The notes below the pieces were generated by a model that made no database searches, was not told the origin of the DNA, and saw only the letters and a program-made list of their open reading frames with translations. Below are positions 18,298 through 26,286 of a stretch of DNA of 64,000 nt, in pieces (the stretch's first letter is position 1; every line of letters begins with the position of its first letter). This stretch comes from Mycolicibacterium palauense (GTDB taxonomy: Bacteria; Actinomycetota; Actinomycetes; Mycobacteriales; Mycobacteriaceae): NCBI RefSeq assembly GCF_002592005.1, contig NZ_NVQF01000006.1, positions 48,094 to 112,093 on the forward strand. The letters run 5' to 3'. Made by a program: the position numbers and the translations under genes.

Positions 18298-18603
18298 TCA
18301 CCAACTCGCTTTCCGGACGCCCGGCAGGTGGCCCTCGTGGGCCAGTTCGCGCACCCGCACACGGGAGAGCCCGAACTTGCGCAGGTGCCCGCGTGGTCGT
18401 CCGTCGATGGCGTCGCGGTTGCGAAGCCGCACGGGACTGGCGTCGCGCGGTTGGCGAGCAAGGGCCTGCTGGGCGGCGCTGCGCTGTTCGGGGGTGCTCC
18501 CGGGGGAGCGGATGACTGCCTTGAGTTCGGCGCGCCGCTCGGCGTAGCGGGCGACGGTGGCCGCGCGCTGCTGGTTCTTGACGATTTTGGATTTCTTGGC
18601 CAT
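18298..18603 (-). CDS. rpsN2: 30S ribosomal protein S14, zinc-independent paralogue
   Basis: A 101-residue long-form S14 ([20 protein letters not shown] ... [23 protein letters not shown]). The short, zinc-binding S14 has two CxxC pairs; this one has no cysteine. It is packed between the L33 and S18 genes with 2-bp gaps, so it is part of one transcript. Confidence 0.95.
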   Translation of the reverse strand: MAKKSKIVKNQQRAATVARYAERRAELKAVIRSPGSTPEQRSAAQQALARQPRDASPVRLRNRDAIDGRPRGHLRKFGLSRVRVRELAHEGHLPGVRKASW

Positions 18604-18605
18604 GG

Positions 18606-18773
18606 TCAGCGCTCCTCCCGGAAGTCGACGTGGCGACGCACGATGGGGTCGTATTTGCGCAGGACCAGACGATCGGGGTCGTTGCGGCGGTTCTTGCGGG
18701 TGGTGTAGGTGTAGCCGGTACCCGCTGTGGACCGTAGTTTCACGATCGGCCTGATGTCGGTGGTGCGCGCCAT
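18606..18773 (-). CDS. rpmG1: 50S ribosomal protein L33, zinc-independent paralogue
   Basis: A 55-residue L33 beginning [20 protein letters not shown] and ending [10 protein letters not shown]. It lacks all four Cys that bind zinc in the C+ form. Its ATG shares one base with the L28 stop codon (TGATG), showing coupled translation. Too short for many gene finders but clearly conserved. Confidence 0.95.
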   Translation of the reverse strand: MARTTDIRPIVKLRSTAGTGYTYTTRKNRRNDPDRLVLRKYDPIVRRHVDFREER

Positions 18774-19009
18774 CAGATCTTCTGCCCGGCTCGGCGCAGG
18801 CGGGCCACGACGGCTTCGATGCCGTCGCGGTCGATCACCTTCATGCCCTTGGTGGACACCCGCAGCCGGATGCGGCGATCTTCTGAGGGCAGGTAGTACG
18901 TCCGTCGTTGGATGTTGGGAGTCCAACGACGACGGCTCTTGCGATGCGAGTGCGACACGGTGTTTCCGAACCCCGGTGCACGGCCGGTGACTTGACAATG
19001 GGCGGACAA
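18773..19009 (-). CDS. rpmB2: 50S ribosomal protein L28, zinc-independent paralogue
   Basis: A 78-residue L28 ([21 protein letters not shown] ... [20 protein letters not shown]). Only one Cys remains (MSAHCQVTG), so no zinc site can form. The TTG start at 19009 is chosen because AAGG lies seven bases upstream and the family begins at this point. First gene of the C- ribosomal protein operon; its promoter region carries the Zur-like box at 19039-19058. Confidence 0.92.
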   Translation of the reverse strand: MSAHCQVTGRAPGFGNTVSHSHRKSRRRWTPNIQRRTYYLPSEDRRIRLRVSTKGMKVIDRDGIEAVVARLRRAGQKI

Positions 19010-19038
19010 CGGAGCGCCTTCCTGGACCGGTGGGACTT

Positions 19039-19058
19039 ATTGAGAATGGTTTTCGACA
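19039..19058. promoter_or_regulatory. Zur-like box 1 (rpmB2 side)
   Basis: attgagaatggttttcgaca fits the mycobacterial Zur palindrome (TGAAAATNATTTTCA type) with two mismatched positions. It lies 30 bp upstream of rpmB2. Confidence 0.75.
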
Positions 19059-19093
19059 ACTGCTGTGTAGCACTGTACCGTCAACAGCGCGTT

Positions 19094-19113
19094 ATTGAAA
19101 ACTGTTGTCGATA
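19094..19113. promoter_or_regulatory. Zur-like box 2 (mrf side)
   Basis: attgaaaactgttgtcgata is a second, weaker Zur-like palindrome just before the mrf ribosome-binding site (AAGGAGG at 19113-19119). With box 1 it gives the divergent operons separate sites. Confidence 0.7.
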
Positions 19114-19123
19114 AGGAGGGGTG

Positions 19124-20326
19124 ATGCGCACTCCGGTGATCGTGGTGACCGGTCAGGAGCACACCGCCGCCGTGACCGCTGAGCTGCTGGGCCAGCCCGG
19201 CACAGTGGCGATCGAGCACCGCTTCGACGGGCACGTGGTGTGTCGGCGCATGATGATGGGCAAGGACGGCATCGTGCGGACCGCGCAGACGGCGTTGGAG
19301 CTCGCGCATGGCTGCGTGTCGTGCACGATCCGCAACGATCTGTTGGTTCTGCTGCGCAAGGCGGCGCGTCGGCCGGAGGTCGAGCGCATCGTGGTTCATC
19401 TGCCGCCGTGGCTGGAGCCCGAGCCGATCTGCTGGGCGATCCGCCACGTCCGTGTCGAGCCGGGTCCGGGTTTCGAACCGGGTCCTGCCGCGCGCGATGT
19501 CGTGGTCGCCGCGGTGATCGCCGGTGTCGACTCCACGGTGTGGCTGGCCCAGGCGCTCGGGGACGAGGAGCTGCCCGACGGACGCACAGTGGCCCAGGCG
19601 GTGGTCGCCCAGGTCGAGTTCGCCGATGTGCTCGTCTGCAGCCAGCCCTCAGAGGACCTCCTGGCCGTGCTGTCTCGACTGAATCCTTCGGCGCGAGTCA
19701 TCGCCAACGCCGACGTCGTCGGCAATGTGTTGCAGCGTCTGCCTGCCGGGGATGGGCGGGGCCGCGGTAAGGACCCCCATGGGCCCCTGCTGGCCGGCCA
19801 GCCGCCCCTCCATGCGGCCGGTGCGGTGCGGCTCCTGGAGTTTCAATCCCGGCGCCCGTTCCATCCCGACCGGCTTCACGAGGCACTAGACGTGTTGTTG
19901 GAGGGTGTGGTTCGCGCGCGGGGCCGGCTGTGGCTGGCCAGCAACGACCAGCAGGTGATGTGGCTGGAGTCGGCCGGCGGCGGGTTGCACGTCAGCTCGG
20001 CTGGGCCCTGGTTGGCGGCGATGAGCGCCTCGCGGCTGGCCTACACCGCCGCCGAGCGCCGGGCTCTGGCCGCCGCGTTGTGGGACGAGCGCCACGGAGA
20101 TCGGCACAGCGCCCTGGTGGTGTTGGTGTGCGGCGCCGACCCCGACACGATTCGCTCGGCGCTGCGAGGCGCTTTGCTCACCGACGACGAGATGCGTAAC
20201 CCCGCAACCTGGCCAGCCCTGCACGATCCATTCGGCGACTGGCATGAGGATCCCTGTGACGAACCAGCCCCGCTGCCCAGCGTCGCCGCCGATGAGACCA
20301 CCGACAGTGAAGGAAGACAGCGTTGA
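19124..20326 (+). CDS. mrf: Mrf-like COG0523 protein (ribosome hibernation factor)
   Basis: A 400-residue COG0523/CobW relative. The canonical P-loop GxxGxGKT is absent: the same position reads [16 protein letters not shown]. The CxCC metal motif is replaced by HGCVSC (Cys near 64 and 67). A CobW C-terminal domain is present ([19 protein letters not shown]), and the tail has [14 protein letters not shown]. This is the pattern of mycobacterial Mrf (Rv0106 / M. smegmatis Mrf), which recruits the hibernation factor Mpy to zinc-free ribosomes. It is divergent from those ribosomal genes and overlaps rpmE2 by TTGA. ATG 19124 has AAGGAGG; GTG 19121 is an alternative. Confidence 0.85.
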   Translation: MRTPVIVVTGQEHTAAVTAELLGQPGTVAIEHRFDGHVVCRRMMMGKDGIVRTAQTALELAHGCVSCTIRNDLLVLLRKAARRPEVERIVVHLPPWLEPEPICWAIRHVRVEPGPGFEPGPAARDVVVAAVIAGVDSTVWLAQALGDEELPDGRTVAQAVVAQVEFADVLVCSQPSEDLLAVLSRLNPSARVIANADVVGNVLQRLPAGDGRGRGKDPHGPLLAGQPPLHAAGAVRLLEFQSRRPFHPDRLHEALDVLLEGVVRARGRLWLASNDQQVMWLESAGGGLHVSSAGPWLAAMSASRLAYTAAERRALAAALWDERHGDRHSALVVLVCGADPDTIRSALRGALLTDDEMRNPATWPALHDPFGDWHEDPCDEPAPLPSVAADETTDSEGRQR

Positions 20327-20622
20327 AGCCCGGAATCCATCCCGACTACCACCCCGTTGTGTTCCAGGACGCCAACACCGGTGCCATGTTTCTGACCCGC
20401 TCGACCGCCACCAGCGACCGCACCATCGAATGGGACAGCGGTAGCGGGCCGCGCACCTACCCGCTGATCGTCGTCGAGATCAGCTCCGACTCGCACCCGG
20501 CCTGGACGGGACAGCGACGCATCGTCGACAGCGCCGGCCAGGTCGAGAAGTTCCACCGCCGCTACGGTCGGTCGACGTCAAAGGCGCCCGGGTCGCCGAG
20601 CCCCGGCACCCCCTCCTCGTGA
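20323..20622 (+). CDS. rpmE2: 50S ribosomal protein L31 type B (zinc-independent)
   Basis: A 99-residue type B L31 ([20 protein letters not shown] ... [27 protein letters not shown]) without cysteines. TTG start at 20323 overlaps the mrf stop (TTGA), with AAGGAAG upstream. It adds a fifth zinc-free ribosomal protein to the island and is translated directly after Mrf. Confidence 0.93.
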   Translation: MKPGIHPDYHPVVFQDANTGAMFLTRSTATSDRTIEWDSGSGPRTYPLIVVEISSDSHPAWTGQRRIVDSAGQVEKFHRRYGRSTSKAPGSPSPGTPSS

Positions 20623-20981
20623 CGACGGCTCATCGCCCACCTCGCGAAGCGTCCGGCGGTTCCACTCTGGATACCGCTACGCCCGAGGGCAGTTGGCACC
20701 TGCGGGCGCGCTGCCGCGGGATGCCCGCGGAGGTCTTTTTCGCCGACGACCACCACCGCGGCCAGCGGCGCGTCGACCACGAGAACCACGCGAAATTCAT
20801 CTGCGGGGGTTGTCCTGTGCAGTTTCAGTGCCGCACATACGCCATCAGTGTGCAAGAGCCGCATGGCATCTGGGGCGGCACCACACCGCGCGAACGGGCA
20901 GCGCTGCGGCGCTCCTCCGAACCGCAGCCAACAGGCCGAGATCCCGACCGGGGTGCGCGGGGTGTCTCATCTATTGGCTGA
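20619..20981 (+). CDS. WhiB-family Fe-S regulator
   Basis: A 120-residue WhiB-like protein: Cys in [13 protein letters not shown], then [11 protein letters not shown], giving the four cluster-binding cysteines, and the [16 protein letters not shown] turn and basic region. The GTG start overlaps the rpmE2 stop (GTGA), so it is the third coupled gene of the mrf operon. WhiB proteins bind sigma factor region 4 and adjust transcription with their [4Fe-4S] cluster. Which WhiB class this is cannot be settled by eye. Its link to zinc starvation is inferred from context only. Confidence 0.85.
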   Translation: MTTAHRPPREASGGSTLDTATPEGSWHLRARCRGMPAEVFFADDHHRGQRRVDHENHAKFICGGCPVQFQCRTYAISVQEPHGIWGGTTPRERAALRRSSEPQPTGRDPDRGARGVSSIG

Positions 20982-21045
20982 CGGCTCGACGGACGATGCC
21001 GCGCAACGCGATTCACAAGGCTCGCCGCGAACTTGGACGGCAACG

Positions 21046-21300
21046 TCACGGGCTGTGATCGAGGGTGCGTCGCCAGTAGGAGATGGCGTTCGGATCGGCG
21101 CGGCCGTGCGGGTCGTCGCCGGCCAGAGCGAGGAGGGCGACCGACACCACACCCAATCCGGCGCCGGTGTCGTGGACAGCGTCCGCGAGGACGTTGAAGG
21201 CATGTTCCGGTGAACAGTGGGTGATCCAGACCAGCGCACCGACAGCCATATCGATCTCACGTCGAGTGGAATGCTCATCGGTGCGCCCCCGGTGCCTCAC
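21046..21300 (-). CDS. stand-alone ANTAR-domain protein
   Basis: An 84-residue protein that is mostly one ANTAR-like domain: REIDMAVGALVWITHCSPEHAFNVL followed by a second helix (LADAVHDTGAGLG). ANTAR domains bind paired RNA hairpins and allow antitermination. No GAF or receiver domain is attached. GTG start at 21300 is supported by GGAGGAG at 21305-21311. It lies convergent to whiB and downstream of the repeat-helix gene on the same strand. Confidence 0.6.
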   Translation of the reverse strand: MRHRGRTDEHSTRREIDMAVGALVWITHCSPEHAFNVLADAVHDTGAGLGVVSVALLALAGDDPHGRADPNAISYWRRTLDHSP

Positions 21301-21381
21301 GCGACTCCTCCTGCATCGTAGGTCAATCGATGTCCGGCTGTCCGGGCGAGCCTGAGGCGGACCGGCGCTCTACTGGACCAA

Positions 21382-21720
21382 TTACAGCGAGTGTTCCCGC
21401 AGGTGGCGCGTCTTGAGCTCGTCCAGTTCGGCCAGATGGCGGTCGTTGAGCTGGTGGTGCTCCTGTAGCAGGCGCTCGGAGAGCTTGCGGTGTTCGTCCA
21501 TGTGCCGCGCGGCCAGCGACTCACGCTCGCTCAAGGGCACCTGACCGCGCTGAGCGATGTCGCGATGCTCGGCGAGATGCCGGTCGGCTAGAGCGCGGAA
21601 CTCGGCGAGGTGGGCGTCTGCCAGCTCGCGATGCTCTCGCAGATGCGTCTCGGCCATCTTCTCGTGCTCGGCCAGATGCGCCGGTGCAGCCTCGGCGCTG
21701 CCTTTCGATGATGCAGACAT
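21382..21720 (-). CDS. hendecad-repeat protein with HxxxH pairs
   Basis: A 112-residue protein made almost wholly of an 11-residue repeat. Repeats begin at residues 15 (HLAEHEKMAET), 26 (HLREHRELADA), 37, 48, then after a 14-residue spacer at 73, 84, 95 and 106. Most repeats start H-L-x-E-H, placing His at i and i+4 on one face of a helix, a geometry that can bind metal. The rest is charged and Leu/Ala-rich, as in a long helix or right-handed coiled coil. No known family recognised. It is divergent from the manganese/zinc importer operon, sharing its control region. Confidence 0.75.
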   Translation of the reverse strand: MSASSKGSAEAAPAHLAEHEKMAETHLREHRELADAHLAEFRALADRHLAEHRDIAQRGQVPLSERESLAARHMDEHRKLSERLLQEHHQLNDRHLAELDELKTRHLREHSL

Positions 21721-21823
21721 CGGGCGGGTTCCTTTCGTGACGGTGAACTGCTTTCAGCACGGCCTTCGCGGTGTCGGCCCTGGTAGGGCAGCGCGGCCAG
21801 CGCTAAACGGGGTACACCAGTAA

Positions 21824-21838
21824 TGATACTCAATATCA
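21824..21838. promoter_or_regulatory. inverted repeat TGATA-N5-TATCA
   Basis: Perfect 5-bp arms around ctcaa, between the hendecad gene and the importer operon. It resembles a degenerate Zur box, but the centre is not palindromic. Confidence 0.45.
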
Positions 21839-21852
21839 GTTACACTGTCGAA

Positions 21853-21872
21853 GTTAGGTTAGACGAAACTAT
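21853..21872. promoter_or_regulatory. possible DtxR/MntR-type half-site
   Basis: TTAGGTTAG at 21854-21862 is a perfect left half of the actinobacterial DtxR/IdeR-type box, but the right half (acgaaactatcc) is poor. It would suit manganese control of the downstream MntABCD-type operon. Confidence 0.35.
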
Positions 21873-21926
21873 CCTTTAGCAGCCGAGAAGATGGTGCCCA
21901 GACGCCGGAGAGGGATCTCACTCAAC

Positions 21927-22904
21927 ATGAAACATACGTTCCTCAGCAGGAGCTTCGCGGCCGTTTCGCTCGCCGCGGTCGTTGCCGCGGGCGGTTCCGC
22001 ATGCTCATCGGACTCATCAGAGAAGCCCGCGGAACCCGGCGCCACCGGTGATGCGCTCACGGTCTTCGCCACCACGGGCTATCTTGGCGACGCCGTGAGC
22101 AACATCGCCCCCGATGCGGACGTCACCGTGATGGTCGGTCCGGGTGGGGATCCGCACACCTACCAGCCGACCACCCAGGACATCGAGAAGATCGGCGCAG
22201 CGGACCTCGTCGTGTGGAACGGGCTGCATCTGGAAGCGCAGATGATCAACGAGCTTGAGGCCCAGGGTGACCGGCAGATCGCCGCTGGGCAGGCGATCCC
22301 GAAGGATGAGCTGCTGCCGTGGCCCGAGCCCGGTCCCGGAGGTGAGCAGCTCTACGATCCGCACGTCTGGAACTCGCCGGGTAACTGGGAGATCGTGGTT
22401 GATGCGGTGGCCAAGAAGCTCGGCGAGGTCGATCCCGACGGAAAAGACACCTACGACAAGAACGCTGACGCGTACAAGAAGCAGATCGAGGAAGTCAACG
22501 ACCACGCGAAATCCGAGTTCGAACCTATCCCGGTGCAGGATCGTGTCCTGATCACGGGCCACGACGCGTTCAACTACTACGGGCGTGACTACGATATCGA
22601 CGTTCACGCCACGGATTTCGTCACCAGTGAAGCCCAGCTGTCCGCTCCGGAGCTGGCCGAACTGGCCGATCTGATCGTCGACCGGAAGGTCCCGGTGATC
22701 TTCCAGGACAATCTCGCCAACCCGCAGGCCATCGATGCCCTGAAGGAAGCCGTGCAGGCGAAGGGTTGGGACGTGACGGTGTCCGACGCGCCGCTGTACG
22801 CCGATTCGCTGGGCGAGGCCCCGCCGGTCGACACCTACCTGGGGGTGTTCACGCACAACACCGATCTCATCTCCGAGGCGATGACCCCGGCCCCGGTTTC
22901 CTGA
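21927..22904 (+). CDS. Mn/Zn ABC transporter substrate-binding lipoprotein (MntA/TroA type)
   Basis: A 325-residue cluster A-I binding protein. Lipobox GGSACSS follows a signal helix. Metal-site residues: His in GGDPHTYQPT and DPHVWNSPG, His in ITGHDAFNYYG, and an acidic residue in IFQDNLANP. It lacks the His-rich loop usual for strict zinc ZnuA proteins. The following ATPase and two permeases (A-B-C-D order) match TroABCD/MntABCD/SitABCD importers of manganese or zinc. ATG 21927 is used (MKHTFLSR); GGAGAGGG is somewhat distant upstream. Confidence 0.85.
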   Translation: MKHTFLSRSFAAVSLAAVVAAGGSACSSDSSEKPAEPGATGDALTVFATTGYLGDAVSNIAPDADVTVMVGPGGDPHTYQPTTQDIEKIGAADLVVWNGLHLEAQMINELEAQGDRQIAAGQAIPKDELLPWPEPGPGGEQLYDPHVWNSPGNWEIVVDAVAKKLGEVDPDGKDTYDKNADAYKKQIEEVNDHAKSEFEPIPVQDRVLITGHDAFNYYGRDYDIDVHATDFVTSEAQLSAPELAELADLIVDRKVPVIFQDNLANPQAIDALKEAVQAKGWDVTVSDAPLYADSLGEAPPVDTYLGVFTHNTDLISEAMTPAPVS

Positions 22905-22922
22905 GCCACCGAGCCACGGGAG

Positions 22923-23645
22923 ATGACTGATGCACCGGCCTGCCGGGTCCGTAATCTGTCCGTCGCCTACGGAGATCGGTTGGTGGTCGACAACGCCAGC
23001 TTCGAGGTTGACCAGGGCGCGATCATGGCGGTCGTGGGACCCAACGGCGCGGGAAAGTCCACGCTCATCAAGGCCGCGATGGGTCTGCTACCTGCGAGCA
23101 CCGGCGAGGTGGAGTTCTTCGGCCACCCCGTCGGTGCCGTCCGGGATCGAATCGCGTACATGTCGCAATTCAGCCAGGTTGACTGGGACTTTCCGATATC
23201 GGTCAAACATGTCGTCGCCCAGGGTGTCTATCCCCGGCTCGGCTGGTTCAAACGGTTCGCGGCGGCCCAGGAATCCATTGTCGAGCGCTCGCTGGATGCC
23301 GTCGGGCTGCCCGATCTGGCCAAGCGCCAGATCGGGGAGCTGTCCGGTGGTCAGCGCAAGCGTGTGTTCCTGGCGCGGGCGCTGGCCCAGCGTCCCGACC
23401 TCTATCTGCTCGACGAGCCGTACGCCGGTGTCGATGTGGTCAGCGCGCGGGCCATCGACACGGTGTTGGCCGACTTGGCCCGCGGCGGGGCCACGGTCGT
23501 CCTGGTGCACCATGAGCTGTCGACGGTTCGCAACGTCTGCAGCCATGTCACGTTGATCAACGAGTCGATCGTCGCCAGCGGGACGGTGGACGACGCCTTC
23601 GTCCCGGAAAATCTCAACGCCACATATGGCCTGCCGGTGACATGA
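22923..23645 (+). CDS. Mn/Zn ABC transporter ATPase
   Basis: A 240-residue ABC ATPase: Walker A GPNGAGKST near residue 40, Q-loop YMSQFSQVDW, signature LSGGQRKR, Walker B DLYLLDEPY and the switch His in LVHHEL. It energises the importer with the lipoprotein gene before it. Its TGA overlaps the ATG of the first permease (ATGA). Confidence 0.92.
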   Translation: MTDAPACRVRNLSVAYGDRLVVDNASFEVDQGAIMAVVGPNGAGKSTLIKAAMGLLPASTGEVEFFGHPVGAVRDRIAYMSQFSQVDWDFPISVKHVVAQGVYPRLGWFKRFAAAQESIVERSLDAVGLPDLAKRQIGELSGGQRKRVFLARALAQRPDLYLLDEPYAGVDVVSARAIDTVLADLARGGATVVLVHHELSTVRNVCSHVTLINESIVASGTVDDAFVPENLNATYGLPVT

Positions 23646-24562
23646 GTCCGATCGCTTTCCTGCTTGAGTACACATTTCGGCAAACCGTCATCGGCACCGC
23701 ATTGATCGGCCTCACCGCCGGAGCGCTGGGACCGTTTCTTTACCTTCGTGGCCAGTCGCTGCTCTCCGACGTCATCGGACATTCGGCTACCGGCGGTGTG
23801 ATGGGCGCCTTCGTGGTGGCATCGGTGGCGTTGGGGGTCGATGGCAGGTCCATGCTCGCCATCATCATCGGTGCGCTGATCAGTGGCTTGCTGGCGGTGG
23901 TTCTGGTGCACAAGATTTCGACGACGACCACCCTCGGCGCCGACGCCGTGATGGCGGTGATGCTGTCGTTGTTCTTCGGCGGCGGCTTGGTCATCCTGCA
24001 GTGGATCCAGCGGTCCACCCTGCCGCAGAAAGGCGGCATCGAGAGCATCATGTTCGGCAACGCCGCCACACTGACCCGTGCCGATATCGTCACCGTCGCT
24101 GTGATCGCCGCTGCGATATTGCTGCAAACGCTGATCCTGTGGCGGCCGTTGGCGCTCTTGACCTTCGACTCCACCTACTCCGCCTCGGTTGGGCTCAACG
24201 TGGCCTGGCTGTCGCGGCTGCAGTTCGCGGCCATCGTTCTTGCCGCCGTGATGGGTATCAAAGCGGTCGGCTTGGTACTGATCATCGCCTTCACGATCAT
24301 CCCGCCGGCCGCCGCGCGCCAGTGGTCGAACTCGTTGGCGACCATGGTCATGGTTTCGGGGGCGATCGGGGCTGGGTCTGCGATGGTGGGCAGCTACCTG
24401 TCCATCATGGCCCGGGCCCCCACGGGGCCGTTCATCGTCCTGGTTCTCACCGCGGCATTCGCAGCTTCCCTGGTCCTTTCGCCGAACCGCAACGTGTTCA
24501 CCGCCATCCGGCGCCGACGCGCACGACTCGCGATGGCGACGAGGTCGGGTGATAGCCGGTGA
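23642..24562 (+). CDS. Mn/Zn ABC transporter permease 1
   Basis: A 306-residue permease of the ABC-3 (ZnuB/TroC) family with about eight helices; conserved segments QSLLSDVIGHSATGG and GLVLIIAFTIIPPAAARQW. It overlaps both neighbours by ATGA/GTGA and would form a heterodimer with permease 2. Confidence 0.9.
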   Translation: MSPIAFLLEYTFRQTVIGTALIGLTAGALGPFLYLRGQSLLSDVIGHSATGGVMGAFVVASVALGVDGRSMLAIIIGALISGLLAVVLVHKISTTTTLGADAVMAVMLSLFFGGGLVILQWIQRSTLPQKGGIESIMFGNAATLTRADIVTVAVIAAAILLQTLILWRPLALLTFDSTYSASVGLNVAWLSRLQFAAIVLAAVMGIKAVGLVLIIAFTIIPPAAARQWSNSLATMVMVSGAIGAGSAMVGSYLSIMARAPTGPFIVLVLTAAFAASLVLSPNRNVFTAIRRRRARLAMATRSGDSR

Positions 24563-25563
24563 GCTTCGCGGCGACTGTGGCGATGCTGGCTGCGATCACG
24601 GCGGTGTCCTGCGTCATCCCGGGTGTCGTCCTGGTGCTTCGCAGACAGTCGATGCTGACCGACGCGCTGGGGCACTCGGTGCTTCCCGGCATCGTGTTCG
24701 CCGCGGCGCTGGGGACGACGGCAATTACCTCGACCTGGATGTTGGTCGGCGCCGCGGTCACCGGAATGCTCGTCATCGGGTTGTCGGGGCTGCTGGGCAG
24801 ATCGGGATTGGTGACCTCCGATGCCGCGCAAGGCCTGGTCTTCCCGGCCGCCTTCGCCCTCGGCCTCGTGCTGTTGTCGACCGCCCTGAAATCTGCCTAT
24901 ATCAACGATCATTCCGTCCTCGTTGGTGACCTCAACATCGCCGCGATGAACCATCTGGTGGTGGGCTCGGTCGATCTCGGCCCGTACCTCGCGTGGCGAA
25001 TGGGCCTGGTGGGCCTTGGCTGTTTCGTGCTATTCGCCGCAATCAGCCGCCAGCTGGTCGTGGCCACGTTCGATCCCGAGTTCGCCCAAGCAGTCGGGCT
25101 CCGAACCCGGCTGCTGGATCTGTGCACGATGTTCGCGGTCGCCATCACGGTGGTGGTCGCATTCGATGCCGCCGGGGCGGTGCTGGTGATCGCCCTGGTG
25201 ATCGTGCCGGCGGCGACCGCGATGCTGGTGACGGAGACGATCGCAGTCATGACCGCCGTCGCGGTGGTGGTGGCTCTGGTCGCCTCACAGCTGGGGTTCT
25301 GGTTTTCCTACCTGACCAACACCGCCACGTCGGCGATGATGGCCGTGGTCAACGGGCTGGTCTTCTGCGCCGTCTACGTCGGGACCCGGCTACGGGCGCG
25401 ATGGCAGCGAACCGGACCACGGCCATCTGTCGGTCCCGCTCGTGCTGGGGGCGGTCTCGATGGCAGGGCTGGTGGTGCGGCTGGTGACCGTCGTGGTCGG
25501 GCCAGCGATGGATGTGGAGCTGTTCGTGATGCAGACGGGAATATTCGGACGGGTGCTCGCTAG
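24559..25563 (+). CDS. Mn/Zn ABC transporter permease 2 with altered C-terminus
   Basis: The first 280 residues are a normal ABC-3 permease (QSMLTDALGHSVLPG, GAVLVIALVIVPAATAML). After VYVGTRLRARWQRTG at about 25410 the protein runs into a low-complexity Gly/Arg tail (GGGLDGRAGGAAGDRRG). That DNA in the next frame encodes the C-terminus of a DUF318 permease. The natural stop thus seems lost in a recombination, and the last 50 residues are out-of-frame read-through. The membrane part is complete, so it may still work. Confidence 0.8.
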   Translation: MSFAATVAMLAAITAVSCVIPGVVLVLRRQSMLTDALGHSVLPGIVFAAALGTTAITSTWMLVGAAVTGMLVIGLSGLLGRSGLVTSDAAQGLVFPAAFALGLVLLSTALKSAYINDHSVLVGDLNIAAMNHLVVGSVDLGPYLAWRMGLVGLGCFVLFAAISRQLVVATFDPEFAQAVGLRTRLLDLCTMFAVAITVVVAFDAAGAVLVIALVIVPAATAMLVTETIAVMTAVAVVVALVASQLGFWFSYLTNTATSAMMAVVNGLVFCAVYVGTRLRARWQRTGPRPSVGPARAGGGLDGRAGGAAGDRRGRASDGCGAVRDADGNIRTGAR

Positions 25564-25681
25564 CCGGCTCGCCCGGGCCACCTCCGTCGTCGCCGCCGCA
25601 GTGGCTGCGGTGACCGGGGCTGGATCTTGCTGGGAGGACGTGATGAATCGGGCGATAGAGAAAGCGCTGCTGCTGGTATAG
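25400..25681 (+). pseudogene. remnant of a second YcgR-like (DUF318) permease
   Basis: This frame reads SVPLVLGAVSMAGLVVRLV and VVVGPAMDVELFVMQTGIFGRVLASR. It matches LPLVPRLVFLVVGPAIDIKLFAMQVGMFGRAFALR at the end of the intact permease (15241-16239). The front three quarters are missing. It overlaps the tail of permease 2. Confidence 0.7.
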
Positions 25682-25873
25682 GGATCGCGACGGCAATCAC
25701 CACTCTCAGCACCGTCTGGATACATTGCAGCAGAATAGTGTTCATCGCAATGCCATGCTGGCCGGCGACCATCCCGCAACGGTTTGCACTGTCGCCGATG
25801 GTGGCAGGCGCTCACGGCAGTCTTGGTGCCAGGTGGAACCGGACCGCCACGCGATGCCTGCACGGCGCGATGT
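25682..25873. other. intergenic stretch without a recognisable gene
   Basis: About 190 bp between the permease remnant and the small membrane protein gene on the other strand. No motif or RNA gene was recognised. Confidence 0.35.
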
Positions 25874-26227
25874 CTACTCCGTCTGCGGCTCGCTTCTGCG
25901 CTGCTCGTGCTGGCCCCGCTGCTCTTCCGGTCGACTCACACGCGGCCCACATCCGAACAACCGGAGTAGCAGCACCGCAGCCGTCGCGACACACGCGCCG
26001 CCAACGACGGCGAGGATCGACCCGCCCGGCAGGGTGTCGATAGTCAGGCGACCCACGCTCATCGCGAAAGCCACGATCGCGAGTAGCCCCGAAAGGCACC
26101 ACAGTACCTTTCCGGCGGCCAACAACATCCGCCGCGGATGAGCCGTCAGTGCATCGATGGCGGTCGCCAGCGTCCCCGCAGCCAACAGCACTGCCGCGGT
26201 GATCACGATCTCATCGTCGATGAGCAA
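25874..26227 (-). CDS. small three-helix membrane protein
   Basis: A 117-residue protein with three hydrophobic helices (IVITAAVLLAAGTLATAI, MLLAAGKVLWCLSGLLAIVA, ILAVVGGACVATAAVLLL) and a polar, Arg/Glu-rich tail. The TTG start at 26227 is chosen for the strong GGGGGAG six bases upstream; an earlier TTG at 26290 overlaps the mrf2 stop but has no comparable site. It follows mrf2 by 59 bp on the same strand, so it is probably co-transcribed and Zur-controlled. No family recognised. Confidence 0.6.
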   Translation of the reverse strand: MLIDDEIVITAAVLLAAGTLATAIDALTAHPRRMLLAAGKVLWCLSGLLAIVAFAMSVGRLTIDTLPGGSILAVVGGACVATAAVLLLRLFGCGPRVSRPEEQRGQHEQRRSEPQTE

Positions 26228-26286
26228 GTCGCGCTCCCCCCTTTCGGCTTGGGATCCGCGGAATAGGCAACGGACACCCACGCGGC

